DNA of 64,000 bases from Pseudoips prasinana. Lineage: Eukaryota > Arthropoda > Insecta > Lepidoptera > Nolidae. The notes beneath the pieces were generated by a model. That model was not told the origin of the DNA and did no database searches. It saw nothing but the letters and a program-made list of their open reading frames with translations. Shown piece after piece: positions 1 to 10,085 of this stretch. The stretch is from positions 19,486,001-19,550,000 of the forward strand of contig OX621260.1 in the NCBI GenBank assembly GCA_951640165.1, in the 5' to 3' direction. A program made the translations under genes and the position numbers. Within the stretch, counting starts at the first letter, position 1. The number at the start of each line of letters is the position of its first letter.

Positions 1-54
1 AAGCGCCTATATAGGGTGCAAACGTGAAATGGCAAAGGGATATGTATTTTTCAG
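1..54 (+). other. Candidate 3' end of a host exon
   Basis: One frame (starting at base 2) is open across the 54 bases and reads SAYIGCKREMAKGYVFFR; the other two frames have stops. It ends at CAG followed by GTGAGT, a near-perfect insect splice donor. Eighteen open codons can occur by chance, so this is a weak call. If real, the rest of the window would begin inside an intron. Confidence 0.2.
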
Positions 55-600
55 GTGAGTAATTAACCTATCAAGGAAAACAGAACTTCACCCACAAGAT
101 TGAACTAAATATATCTGTAAGAACTGCCTATGTATAAAGCTATATAATATCATATTCTTATAATTTTCATGACTTCCTTATCTGTTGTATATTTCATTTT
201 GTTGTAGATAAATTTGACGACCTTTTTCTGGAAATACTATATCAAGAAAATCTTTTTGATGTGAAACATCTATAGCCGCTCGTGAAACAGATTTCTGGCG
301 TGGCGACGCATGCCGTGACGCATGCGCAATCGATTTTTTATTTTATCATTATGACATATTTAGTTCCTATCACAATATGTTCTTTTCTGCATATTACATT
401 TACAAAATAATGTCGATGTTTCACATCTGCCAGGCGTCCCGTGACGGCTCACATTTTTTTATTACAAAATCTTACATTAATTTAATTTAATATTATAATA
501 GTTATAGTTATGAACAGATTTATAGAATGAAATTTATTTATAACTACACACAATATTTTATAATAATATAGGAATTCATTAATATTTACGCAACTTCACA
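55..600. other. AT-rich stretch, nothing recognised
   Basis: AT-rich sequence with no convincing open frame and no repeat family that I recognise elsewhere in the window. Confidence 0.5.
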
Positions 601-860
601 ATCTAAATGCGATGTATATTTAGCCGTGTGGGTCACCCCATACCTTTCCACGGGTGTCGTAAAAGGCGACTAAGGGATGTACCAGGTAGTCGGGTTGCAG
701 CGTCACCTGTGTACTAGCTGCTACCTAACTGCGGTCGCCAATTCGTATGCCAAGCGCGGTGACTTAGGCAAACCCCTCCAAGATGCATACATAAGCCTAA
801 AGGTATATAAACCTTTAGGGGAGTCCTATGTCCAACAGAGGATGATATCAAGCTGTATTA
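601..860 (+). repeat. Interspersed repeat with GTCGTAAAAGGCGACTAAGG core
   Basis: The core and the downstream block (ACCTAACTGCGGTCGCCAA, GCCAAGCGCGGTGACT) recur at 13255-13345 and 46198-46390. The copy runs into GGATGATATCA, resembling an RTE-type 3' end. The 82-aa open frame across it is not supported as a gene because the other copies do not keep the frame. Confidence 0.55.
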
Positions 861-2186
861 TTGGTATATGTTTAATTTCCTTCCGATATTTTACACCGAC
901 GCGACGTTGGTATGCTCGTGTATGACTAACACTAATAATATAATTATAATATTAAGCTGTTAATTTTGTGGGCTTGTGTGTAGGCTCTCTGCATCTCCAC
1001 TATACACAAACATACTCTCGTCTTAGCAGACGAGGTTATGTTTGCACCCTGTATAACTAGACACTTCTCTGGGACCCGTGGGAAGTGTCTACTTATAGTC
1101 TCAGTATAACTCAGTCGGAAATAGAATATAACAAGCCGGTTGACCTTTCTATTTGGCATATTCAATGGCCACTCATGTAGTAAATAGTAATCAGAAATCA
1201 CTTCCTTCTAGCAAGGTCAGTTAAATGTTTCCTTTTCGTATAACTTTGTGTTATTAATGGAGAAACAATGTGTGACGTGTTTTAAAAACAATTTGATTGG
1301 AATGCAAAGATGAGTTGACCGTGTTTTCACTGCGCAACAATGGTAGGGGGTCTGCGCATGTGTTTAGCGATGTCACGTTCGTGTACTATGTATGTCTAAT
1401 AAGTTATACAACTTGCAACGCAAATAGTGTGGATTATGTAAGAATACTAACTCCTATAAACCAATACAACAAAAAGATATAAAGATTGTAAAATGTGTAA
1501 AAATATTCAATATATTTTCTTGCCATTCTATTATTATGTATAGATTATACAAAATGAGATACTTTTGTATAATCTAAGTGTAATAAATAGCTCCACCTAC
1601 TCATAAAAATATCTTTAGACAACTAGTAGAAAAAATAATAACTTATATATTTGCAATATACAGTACGTTTTCAAAAGTGCATAAGCACGTTAAGCATTTG
1701 ACATCAACATTGCATCTTACACTGAAGACTAATAAGGATCAGTATTTACCAAAACCTGTTTTATTATCTTATACAATAAAATAAATAAAAAATAAGATAT
1801 TGGATAGAAAATATTATGTTCCTAACCAGTCATAAATAGTCTCAATAGTCCATATTGAGAAATATCTTCATATACATTTTTGTATTGATATAAATAATTA
1901 AGAAAAATATGTATAGGAAGACTGTCAAGCTATTACTTCGTGAAAGTGCTGCTAGGACTTGTATTTTTTTTTCAAAGGTTAATAATCATTTATTCCGTTA
2001 ACATTTTACATTTATGCGGAATCGTCATTTCTTATTACCCTACCGTGCAGTGCATGACGTGGCAGCTACTGAGAAACACTGCCAGAAAAATTAGTAGGAA
2101 TCCTTTTTTTAAATAAAATATACTTAAGATTAATTACAATCATGTGTGTTGACTCAGAACAACTTAATCCCAAGGACTTTTGTCAG
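861..2186. other. AT-rich stretch, nothing recognised
   Basis: No gene seen. Small hairpins lie near 1016-1034 and 1070-1092 (ACACTTC paired with GAAGTGT). The open frames here are short and carry no motif I recognise. Confidence 0.45.
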
Positions 2187-2355
2187 TTAAAAAATCAGAA
2201 ATTTTGTAATACATAATTTAGCTTTAATAATTCTTTTAAACTTATTCGTAGACAATTCTCTTATATCAATGGCAAGTTTGTTATAGAACCTACATTGCCC
2301 CATAAAAGAGTTACTTATTTTGTGGCGACTGGTAGTATGCGATATGAGATTATTC
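2187..2355 (-). pseudogene. LINE reverse transcriptase C-terminus, fragment
   Basis: The minus strand reads open from about 2355 to a TAA at 2189-2187. It includes RFYNKLAIDIRELSTNKFKR, the typical end of Jockey/CR1-type ORF2 proteins (aromatic-YNKLP-x-IR-x(6)-FK-x(3)-K). Only the last ~55 codons remain. The catalytic part is absent, so this is a 5'-truncated relic. The clade is inferred from this short motif only. Confidence 0.6.
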
Positions 2356-2428
2356 TTATATTATTTACAGTATGTGTATCGCTCCTTTTACAGAAAGAAT
2401 TTTAATTTCAATTACGGCAAATACTACT

Positions 2429-2636
2429 TATCGTATGGGAAGTGGTTACCCTGATGTCAGAGATATTCAAGTGACTGTTGCCTAATGGCTACAACGGGAC
2501 CAACAGCTTAACGTGCCCTCCGAAGCACGGAGACGCACAGAAATTAAATCACTTTGGTGGTCACCCATCTAGGTACTGACCGTGTGCCTAGTTGCTTAAC
2601 CGCCGTTCACTTACGGTCCAGTAAGAGTATCTAACT
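2429..2636 (-). repeat. SINE-5S copy
   Basis: On the minus strand it contains GTTAAGCAAC, then GGTCAGTAC and GATGGGTGACC, matching the internal control region (A box to C box) of 5S rRNA in order and spacing. The body matches copies at 14368-14621 and 45349-45598. Some internal sequence is missing compared with those copies. Confidence 0.7.
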
Positions 2637-2844
2637 GTGAGCGCCTCTGATCCAGCTATCCAATCTGAGCTGATGAGTCAGTCTGTTAACCCTGACACAT
2701 TGACGTAATCCTTACGTGAGTATGTCAGGACTTGACCGACTGACTCATTATGGTTCACCTCAAACCCCACTTGATACAAAAGACTACTCGTACAATATCA
2801 TAGACGTCCTCAATTTATACAACCAAGATCGATGGCTCATCAGA

Positions 2845-3062
2845 TTTCCCGAAGAACGCTCTTCTTCTTTAGTAGCAGTAGTAGACCTTTGTCATGGCTT
2901 AACGATAACAACCGGGACCGACAGCTTAACGTGCCTTCCGAGTCGCTCAGAAGTTACACCACTTTGACCGTAAACCATCTACAGATTGACCGCGTGCCTA
3001 GGTGCTTTACCACGCCGATAACTTGCTGACTGGTAACGCCCGAAATTAATAAACGATCTGCA
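2845..3062 (-). repeat. SINE-5S copy, degraded
   Basis: Carries the family blocks CATGGCTTAACG, CGGGACCGACAGCTTAACGTG and GACCGCGTGCCTAGGTGCTT in the same order as the 45349-45598 copy, with many substitutions and small deletions. It lies ~210 bp downstream of another copy in the same orientation. Confidence 0.55.
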
Positions 3063-3594
3063 ATCTGACAGTCAGTCCTATCTCTAGATTAGCTCTATCG
3101 CTATCTTGATCTTTACCTGCGTGCCAATAACAAAACATATCAATCCATCCATTTTTTGCCCAGAGATTGGGGTGCGATCCTTTCCCTCTGCAGCGTTCCG
3201 TTTTATGCAGAACTCGGTAACTCAGGACACAATTATACCATTTAATTTAAGAAGAAAATTTATTTTTAAATATATTAACGATAAGTCATCAATACTGACT
3301 TATTTATAACTAGGTTAAAATTGTTTTACTGGACGACTAGGGTATATAATAATAAAATGAAACTTAATTGGTCAAACATTATGTTTTGGTGGAACGGAAC
3401 GTATCAAAATTTGACAAGCAAAACGCACGCCTGCGCCGTCGTCGCCGATCGTATCAAGAACAAACAAGCAGTAAAGTACAACTGGCTGAGAGCGATGAGT
3501 ATTCTCTAAATAAATTTTGGTTTAACCAACATTTTGCCCCTTTCGTTCTTCTTAATTTTTTTTTGATCTAACTCAATGGTGCCTGGAAGAGAGT
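3063..3594. other. Unassigned stretch
   Basis: Overlapping short open frames (60-67 aa) occur, but none has a recognisable domain. A small piece near 3580 (TGCCTGGAAGAGA) resembles the 3' UTR of the LINE at 25941-27554 on the opposite strand. Confidence 0.35.
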
Positions 3595-3843
3595 TTTTAC
3601 CGATGATTTTGCCTATTGCATTGACTTTGATAGGCCTTTTGGCTTGGTTGGCAGATACTTACTTGCTTTTACCGATGATTTCGCCTATTGCATTGACTTT
3701 GATAGGCCTTTTGGCTTGGTTGGCAGATACTTACTTGCTTTTACCGATGATTTTGCCTATTGCATTGACTTTGATAGGCCTTTTGGCTTGGTTGGCAGAT
3801 ACTTACTTGCTTTTACCGATGATTTCGCCTATTGCGTTGACTT
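3595..3843 (+). repeat. 72-bp minisatellite, 3.4 units
   Basis: Units lie at 3595-3666, 3667-3738, 3739-3810 and a partial unit at 3811-3843. Units alternate GATTTTGCC and GATTTCGCC. Each contains TTGGCTTGGTTGGCAGATAC, nearly the A-box head of SINE-A. Because 72 is a multiple of three, two frames stay open (94 and 79 aa) and mimic a repetitive hydrophobic protein. I treat those frames as by-products. Confidence 0.85.
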
Positions 3844-3938
3844 ATTTTTTATATTGCTAAATGTATTGTGTAAATTTGTATAAACGAACAAATGCTACTA
3901 AATTATATAAATTACATAATAATAAGTAAATTAATTAA

Positions 3939-4277
<339 letters not shown>

Positions 4278-4324
4278 TAAATATATATTTTGCGTATATT
4301 TATGTGTGTAGTATGTAAGTAGCT

Positions 4325-4560
4325 CACAAGGCCATTTGGCGTGATTGGCAGATACTTGCCTTTCATGCCGCAGGTCTTGGGTTCGATTCTCACCCAGGAC
4401 AGATATTTGTGTGCATGAACACACAAATATCTGTCGTGGGTGAGAATCAATCAATGTATGATTCTGGATGTAATTAGTAAGTATTTACAAAAGAAAATAG
4501 TATATGTTGTATATCAGTTATCTGATTTCCATAGCTCTGCATAGTTTGGGATCAGATGAA
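4325..4560 (+). repeat. SINE-A copy carrying a fold-back
   Basis: Head with TTGGCGTGATTGGC (A box) and GGTTCGATTCTCACC (B box); body ends TTTGGGATCAGATG before a degraded ATT tail. Part of the head is duplicated in inverted orientation at 4385-4448. Confidence 0.75.
4385..4448. repeat. Fold-back palindrome, 29-bp arms
   Basis: Arms 4385-4413 and 4420-4448 are reverse complements with one mismatch, around a 6-base loop (CATGAA). The left arm is normal SINE-A sequence spanning the B box; the right arm is its inverted copy. Confidence 0.9.
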
Positions 4561-4774
4561 TAATCTGCCACGATATTACTATTATATTACATTAATGTTG
4601 TTAATTTTCCTGATTTGTAAATTGTTTGACCCCATAAAGAGTTCTTATTTATATTATTGTTCTGAGAGAAATTCGAAACCGCAACCTTTTTGGTGCATAA
4701 TGTTGACCCAACGGCTTACGTCGCTAGGCCACAGAAATCGTCTACGCAAAGATTGCATCGTAACCATCAATGCT

Positions 4775-4909
4775 CAGACGCCAGCACATCAAGCTACTCC
4801 ATTCTGTCAAATTTCCTCAACAGAAAATGAACCTTATGCGTATGTGATAAAATTGAAAATATATAAAAAAAAATTGACGGATTCGGGTAGCTGGATAGGC
4901 TGGCGCCTG
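4775..4909. mobile_element. MITE-TA copy 1
   Basis: Long terminal inverted repeats beginning CAGACGCCAGCACATC; right end GGCGCCTG followed by TA. Family length is ~135 bp. The left flank is CT rather than TA. Confidence 0.8.
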
Positions 4910-5126
4910 TACATATATTGCAAAAGAGGATGCAAATAATATTACGCGTAATTACTGTATATAAATTAGTAAAACTAATTGAATCTTTCAATTACGAGGT
5001 AGTTGCAAGTTGGGTTTCCTATTTTATTACTAAATTAATATTAACTTATGCGGTCTCGCGTAGCTAGCACGTCGATAAAGAGTCTTGTCACTATATAGCG
5101 TTTGACCAATCCACACGCTTGTATTT

Positions 5127-5400
5127 TTTTATTATATCAGAGGGCGTCAAACGAGCTAGTGGATCACCTGATGGTAAGTGATTACCGCCGCCCATGGACA
5201 CTTGCAATACCAAGGAGTCACGAGTGCGTTGCCGGCCTTCAAAAGTCAGCAAACAAGTGTTGCTGACCCTTCCCCCACCCCAATGAGCACTGGCGACCTT
5301 ACTCACACTCGGAAACACAACATGAAAATTATTAATGTTATTATTAAGGAATATGTCTTCTGTAAGGTGGAGGTACTTCCTCTCTTAAAATGTGTCATGT
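5127..5400 (+). repeat. Interspersed repeat with CACCTGATGGTAAGTG
   Basis: Contains CACCTGATGGTAAGTGATT, GCCCATGGACACTTGCAA and GCGTTGCCGGCCTTCAA, shared with 10546-10750 and partly with 42385-42640. It is a common lepidopteran repeat type; I do not assign a class. Confidence 0.6.
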
Positions 5401-5475
5401 AATCGTAGAATTGTGAATTTTCTGTGATCTCATTGGTCGAATGCTGTAAATTGTAAATTAATGGATATTGACTAT

Positions 5476-5670
5476 CCTGTTGGTCTAGTGGTTAGTGACC
5501 CTAACTGCTAAGACAGATGTCGTGGTTTCGATTCCCAACTAGAACAACCAATGAGCACCATTATATGTTCTGTGTCTGGGTGTCATTTATCTATAATATG
5601 TATGTATTTAGAAATATATAAGTATGTATATCAGTTGTCTGGTTGCCATAGTACAGGCTCTGCCTCGTTC
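5476..5670 (+). repeat. SINE-D copy
   Basis: tRNA-like head GTTGGTCTAGTGGTTAGTGAC with GACCCTAACTGC and a B-box-like GGTTTCGATTCCC. The body ends near TATCAGTTGTCTGGTTGCCA. It abuts LINE-derived sequence on its right. Confidence 0.65.
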
Positions 5671-5684
5671 ACGATCAGATTGCA

Positions 5685-6054
5685 GTGTGTAAACACTGAT
5701 GTAAGGGAGCGTTGTGGTGTGAAAGAGGATGTAGTCACTAAGATTGAAAAGGGTATGCTGAGATGGTTTGGGCATTCAGAAAGACTGAATGAAAGAAGAT
5801 TAGAAGAAGAAGAGAAAGGAAGAAAAGAAGTATACCTGGCCTGTGTGAATGGTACAACCGGAATTTAAAGACCTCGTAGAACATTCTCTGACCAAATCGC
5901 AGACGTTCTTAAGAAAGGCCAGGTCAGAAGTACCCTAAATCGGCGAGTATGTATGAAGAATATAATGACAGTAAACGAGCCGAAAGAGGTGTACAAAGAT
6001 CGTGACAGATAGAAGTCCATAGTCTCTGTTTACCCCACTGGGAAACAGGCATGA
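5685..6054 (+). pseudogene. LINE ORF2 C-terminal region, nonsense-broken
   Basis: A single frame reads VRERCGVKEDVVTKIEKGML, then RWFGHSERLNERRL and, after a stop, RPRRTFSDQIADVLKKGQV. Two in-frame stops occur (TAA in ACCGGAATTTAA; TAG where a Trp is expected in RDRWKS). GMLRWFGH-x-ERM-type motifs followed by GRPRR are typical of the C-terminus of insect non-LTR ORF2 proteins. The reverse transcriptase domain is missing. Clade not assigned. Confidence 0.55.
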
Positions 6055-6059
6055 GTCTA

Positions 6060-6300
6060 TAATACTTACGTAATATTATCCTGGGATATTATTCACACCC
6101 GGCTATCTGATCCCAAATTAAGCAGAGCTTGTACTATGGAAATCAGATAACTGATATATACATATAATACTACTTTTTTTTGTAAATACGTACTTGTATA
6201 GTTAAACAGACATGTTTATGCACACAAATATCTGTCCTGGGTGGGAATCGTACCCACGACCAGCAGCGTGCAAACCACGCCACAGGCCCGTCGAATGTAT
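6060..6300 (-). repeat. SINE-A copy
   Basis: Reads tail-to-head on the plus strand: TATTATCCTGGGATATT at the left, and GGGAATCGTACCCACGACC plus CAGGCCCGTCG at the right. Nearly full length. Confidence 0.8.
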
Positions 6301-6524
6301 GTATGTATGTATTCGCCACATTTTGTAATATTATAGAATGTCATATTGTAACAGATATTCTTTTGAAATTTATATTAACTAACACCTGTTGTCTCATTCG
6401 CAAAGTTCTTTGTTGTTCGGGTCTAGATTTGCATAACACACATGCTAATTGGATACCTTGCAGACGAAATTGTTTATATAATATTATTAGGGTTGCCATT
6501 ATTGTTCAAAACTGATACGGGACT

Positions 6525-7140
6525 TATTCATCATCAAAATAACAGCTGTAAAAAGTCCACTGCTGGACAAAAGCCTCCCCAAGCAATCCCCAAATCCCCA
6601 AGAATCATCTTGGGGGTATACATTCAGTCAAAAAAGTGTCGGGAATAGATGATTTGTTTATGGTTCCAAATTAAAATTTTTGTTTTCCATTTTGGCGCGG
6701 AGTTTGAGTTGCATCTGTTATTTATATTAAATACAGTGCTGGTTTTAGTAATATCATATAAAGTGTGTATTGCGAATTTCATAATGGACAAAAATATCGA
6801 ACAAAGATGTCTTAAATTTTGCATCGCTAATGGAATTTCGTGTTCGGAGTCACTGCAAATGTTACAGAAGGCTTACGGTGAATCGACTTTACCAAAAACT
6901 CGTGCTTATGAGTGGTTCAAAGCGTTCAAAAGCGGTCGAGATGTGATGAAAGATAGTATGCCATAATCGCCTCGCTTGGCAGACGGGTTGGCGATCGCAG
7001 TATGATGGTAATAGTACTCTGAGAGACGCTGCTGCCCAGCCTCTGGCAGACACTCCCTCGGGTCGACTTCTACGCTCTCCACGGGATGAGAAGGGGTGAT
7101 GATATTCTGTCTGACATTCGCGCGCCGTCACCATACAGCA
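6525..7140 (-). repeat. RTE-tailed repeat, split by a mariner fragment
   Basis: The left piece (to ~6618) has CAGCTG...GTCCACTGCTGGACAAAAG; the right piece (from ~6957) has GCCATAATCGCCTCGCTTGGC, CCCTCGGGTCGACTTCTAC and GATGATATTCTG. Intact comparison copies lie at 17004-17215 and 24026-24235. The mariner fragment sits at a TA in the middle. Confidence 0.7.
6621..6956 (+). pseudogene. mariner transposase, N-terminal fragment
   Basis: Starts CATTCAGTCAAAAAAGT after TA, the same 5' end as the longer copy at 35772. The reading frame from ATG 6784 gives MDKNIEQRCLKFCIANG and runs through the helix-turn-helix region to about residue 57, where the element stops at a TA. The catalytic domain and 3' terminal repeat are gone. 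This is an internally or 3'-deleted copy inserted in an RTE-tailed repeat. Confidence 0.8.
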
Positions 7141-7162
7141 GCAAGACCTCTTATTATTATAA

Positions 7163-7320
7163 TCTATACATAATATAATAAAATCGTAGGAAAGTCAAAA
7201 CTATACATTGAATATTTTTTTAAAAGGATACTTGGGGCGTGATCTTTAATCGATATCGAAGCCAACAATATAGTAATAATAAAATATAGAATTGTTGTCT
7301 GTTTGTCTGTATGTAAAAAA
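7163..7320 (+). mobile_element. Hel copy, 5' part
   Basis: Starts TCTATACATAATATAATAAA and has ACTTGGGGCGTGATC and CGATATCGAAGCC, matching full copies at 19511-19849 and 63210-63522. The 3' half is missing. Confidence 0.7.
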
Positions 7321-7424
7321 AGAAAAATCTTGGTCAGGCGAGCGTTCCGCACCGCCCCTCCCTCACCTCTCACCGCAACCGCGCCCCCTATTTCACCTGC
7401 TTTTCGGCTTCGAACCTTCATTCA

Positions 7425-7708
7425 GTACACACGGCTACATATCAAGCTGTACACATCCAATATAAGCTGACCTCCTATTGTATGGAAATCCTATACAGTG
7501 CGAGATCATCTTATACTGGAAAATATAGCTTGATATGTAGACGTAACGAATATTCCAATGAATAATCGTTTTTTTAATTTAATAATATTTTTTTTAAATT
7601 TATATCTTCACTTCCAATATAAGCTGACCTCTCATTGTATGGAAATCCTATACAACGCGTATTCATCCTATATAGGAAATGTATAGCTTCATATGTAGCC
7701 GTGTGTAC
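7425..7708. mobile_element. MITE with 28-bp TIRs and an internal dimer
   Basis: Ends GTACACACGGCTACATAT and ATATGTAGCCGTGTGTAC are inverted repeats; a TA at 7426-7427 and 7706-7707 suggests Tc1/mariner-type insertion. Inside, a ~100-bp block containing AATATAAGCTGACCTC and TTGTATGGAAATCCTATACA occurs twice in direct orientation (7460- and 7616-). Confidence 0.75.
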
Positions 7709-7769
7709 CTACGTGTGTGTATCAATATTCCGATGAATTTCAATAAACAATTTCAATATTTATTGGAAT

Positions 7770-7985
7770 ATTGATACAAAACGGCACAATAAGCAACAAT
7801 ACGGGACGTGATACTTAAATATGGTGACAGTCCCGTATATACGGGACTAATGGCAACCCTACGTATAATGTATGAACTAAATACTAGTTCTATGTTATTC
7901 TCTGTGTTGTCACTTCGCGTTCGGCTCATCCGCAAAAACCATGTCTAATATAATTTGTCATCCCGGTTTCGGTATTATTATAGAC
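7770..7985. repeat. CCCGTATATACGGG repeat, unit 1
   Basis: Contains ACGGGACGTGATACTTAAAT, the 20-bp palindrome at 7829-7848, GGCAACCCTA, and CATCCGCAAAAACCATGTC. The same block recurs three times within 2 kb. Minus-strand frames of 60-81 aa in these units are not supported as genes. Confidence 0.7.
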
Positions 7986-7992
7986 CCCTATT

Positions 7993-8150
7993 TAAAAAAC
8001 CGGCCAAGTGCGAATCGGACACGCGCAAGAAGGACTCCGTACCATTATCTATAAAAACGGTAAAAATAAACACGTTTGTTGTATGAGAGCCCCCTTAAAT
8101 ATTTATTTAACGTGATTTTTTGGTTCGTCCGACTGTTATCAGGTTGTCAT
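7993..8150 (+). repeat. ACCGG repeat, 5' part
   Basis: Begins ACCGGCCAAGTGCGAATCGG, then CCGTACCATTATCTATAAAAA and GAGAGCCCCCTTAAATATTT. It is interrupted at ~8150 by a LINE fragment and resumes at ~8512. Confidence 0.65.
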
Positions 8151-8511
8151 AAGTCATTTATTTCTTAACAATTTACATTGTGTTGAAACATTTGTTGTGC
8201 AATAAATATCTAAAATACAAAATAAAACTAACAAAAACTATAATACATAATGGTCAAGAATACGTTGCTACATTTGTCGTTTGTTATTTATGAACTCATT
8301 TATACTATAATACGCTTTCTTCAATAAAAATGTCTTCAATTTGTTTTTAAATAAGTTAACTCTGTGTATAATTTTAAATTATATTGGCAGCTTGTTATAT
8401 AAGATGACAGATTGTACTCTGTGACTATGCTGAACTACATTCAATTTAGGTTGAATTGTAGAGGATAAGTCCTTCCTACGAGTACTCTCTCTCAGTTGTC
8501 GTTCCTCATCA
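8151..8511 (-). pseudogene. LINE reverse transcriptase C-terminus, inserted fragment
   Basis: The minus strand carries VQHSHRVQSVILYNKLP, one stop, then a frame ending with KTFLLKKAYYSINEFI, a typical Jockey/CR1-type ORF2 end. Downstream (lower coordinates) is an AATAAA-bearing 3' UTR. It splits an ACCGG repeat, so it inserted after that repeat. The catalytic domain is absent. Confidence 0.6.
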
Positions 8512-8780
8512 TTGTATCTCATGAACCGTGATATTTAGACGGATGAAATTTTCACAGATGTTGTATTTCTGTTGCTGCTAAAGCAACAAATACACAAAAA
8601 AAAACAGAATAAATTTAATATTATATTACTATAATAATAATAATAATAAATGTTTACTTGTTAAATTAAAATTATTTTTACTAAATTCGGATTCTTTACC
8701 ATGATACATGCTATTTTTGTTATAACGGCAACAGAAATACATCATTTATTCATACAAATTATTAAATTATTAAATTAAAT
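8512..8780 (+). repeat. ACCGG repeat, 3' part
   Basis: Continues the repeat split by the LINE fragment: TCTCATGAACCGTGATATTT, TATTTCTGTTGC, then an AT-rich block and GTTATAACGGCAACAGAAAT. The matching order at 9881-10540 supports the assignment. Confidence 0.6.
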
Positions 8781-8809
8781 TATTAAATTATTTATTCATA
8801 CATATTGAT

Positions 8810-8905
8810 ACAAAAGGGAACGAGTAACAATACGGGACGTGATACTTAAATACGGTGACAAGTCCCGTAAATACGGGACATTTGGCAACCCTAAATATAA
8901 TGTAT
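8810..8905. repeat. CCCGTATATACGGG repeat, unit 2 (partial)
   Basis: Has ACGGGACGTGATACTTAAAT and an imperfect copy of the palindrome (CCCGTAAATACGGG) followed by TTGGCAACCCTA. Confidence 0.65.
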
Positions 8906-8924
8906 GAGCTAAATGCATGCAATA

Positions 8925-9140
8925 AACAATTTCAATATTCATTGGATTAAATATGGTGACAGTCCCATATATACGGGACTAATGGCAACCCTATATATAA
9001 TGTATGAACTAAATACTAGCTCTATGTTATTATCTGTGTTGTCACTTAGGCTTATCCGCAAAAACCATGTCTAATATAATTTGTCGTCCCGGTTTCGGTG
9101 TTATTATAAACCCCTATTTAAAAAAGCAGCCAAGTACAAG
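8925..9140. repeat. CCCGTATATACGGG repeat, unit 3
   Basis: Same order as unit 1 (TAAATATGGTGACAG, palindrome variant, CATCCGCAAAAACC-like block) and followed by a decayed ACCGG start at 9121. Confidence 0.65.
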
Positions 9141-9289
9141 TCGAACTCGCGCACGTAGGATAAAAAATAATAAAAAGGTTTTCAAGTATAAACAGACGGA
9201 AACTAAAATATAACAGCTACAAAAATAAAAATATGCAAAATAAAATAAACTACAATAAATAGTCTAAATTACTTAAAAGCTTGGTTGCC

Positions 9290-9425
9290 TCTAGGCACCA
9301 GATACTCAAAGCGTTCACGTAGATTGATGGGAGCAACAGGGTTATGAAGGATGGAATAGACAAAGGATATGGCAGTCCTGACGCCGCCGAATAGGCAACC
9401 ACTTCAATTGAAACCGGAACTCATT
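9290..9425 (-). pseudogene. LINE C-terminal fragment
   Basis: The minus-strand frame reads RFQLKWLPIRRRQDCHILCL, clearly related to RKKLEWLPIRLRRNTHILCL in the reverse transcriptase at 26310-27554. Frameshifts follow. It lies beside a CCCGTATATACGGG unit. Confidence 0.65.
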
Positions 9426-9427
9426 AG

Positions 9428-9645
9428 AGTATTGATACAAAACGAATCGAGCAACAATACGGGACGTGATACTTAAATATGGTGACATTCCCGTATATAC
9501 GGGACGTTTGGCAACCCTAAATATAATGTATGAACTAAATACTAGCTCTATGTTATTATCTGTGTTGTCACTTTGGCTCATCCGCAAAAACCATGTCTAA
9601 TATAATTTGTCGTCCCGGTTACGGTGTTATTATAGACCCCTATTT
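9428..9645. repeat. CCCGTATATACGGG repeat, unit 4
   Basis: Closest to unit 1: ATTGATACAAAACG, ACGGGACGTGATACTTAAAT, TTCCCGTATATACGGGAC, CATCCGCAAAAACCATGTC, ending at an ACCGG repeat start. Confidence 0.7.
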
Positions 9646-10085
9646 AAAAACCGGCTAAGTGCGAGTCGGACTCGCGCACGAAGGGTTCCGTACCATCACA
9701 CTAATATTATAAAGGCGAAAGTTTGTGAGTGTATGAGTGTGTATGTTTGTTACTTCTTCAAATCTAAACGGCTGGAGTGATTTTAATAAAATTTGGTATG
9801 GAGTTAGCGGACTACCTGGATTAACACATAGGCTACAATGTATAAAGTTTAACGCGAGTAAAACTGCGGAGCACAGCTAATCACGTTTGTTATATGAGAG
9901 TCCCCTTAAATATTTGTTAACGTAATTTTTTGGTTTGTCCGCCAGGTTGTAAGAATCTCATGAACCGTGATATTTAGACGGATGGAATTTTCCCAGATGA
10001 TATATTTCTGTTGCCGCTAAAGCAACAACTAACTAAAAAACAGAATAAATTTAATATTATATTACTATAATAATAAAAAAAAAAA
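9646..10085 (+). repeat. ACCGG repeat interrupted by a Helitron
   Basis: Begins ACCGGCTAAGTGCGAGTCGG and GGGTTCCGTACCAT, is cut by a Hel copy at 9696-9880, then resumes CACGTTTGTTATATGAGAG and continues to TCTGTTGCCGCTAAAGC. A second insertion (10086-10360) splits its distal part. Confidence 0.7.
9696..9880 (+). mobile_element. Hel copy, nested in an ACCGG repeat
   Basis: Starts TCACACTAATATTATAAAGG, has AAACGGCTGGAGTGATTTTA, ends AACTGCGGAGCACAGCTAA before T. The host repeat is continuous when this segment is removed. Confidence 0.85.

Noticed and set aside
2429..2636. 5S rRNA gene
   Set aside because: Only the internal promoter region matches 5S; the 5' and 3' parts of 5S are missing and the rest is a repeat body.
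3576..3883. 94-aa and 79-aa repetitive hydrophobic open frames, as if a repeat-containing membrane protein
   Set aside because: They follow from a 72-bp minisatellite whose period is divisible by three; the unit contains a SINE head, and the frames have no upstream context.
7753..9587. Family of small related minus-strand proteins (60-81 aa)
   Set aside because: They come from copies of one non-coding repeat. Frames shift and end at different points between units, and no motif is present.
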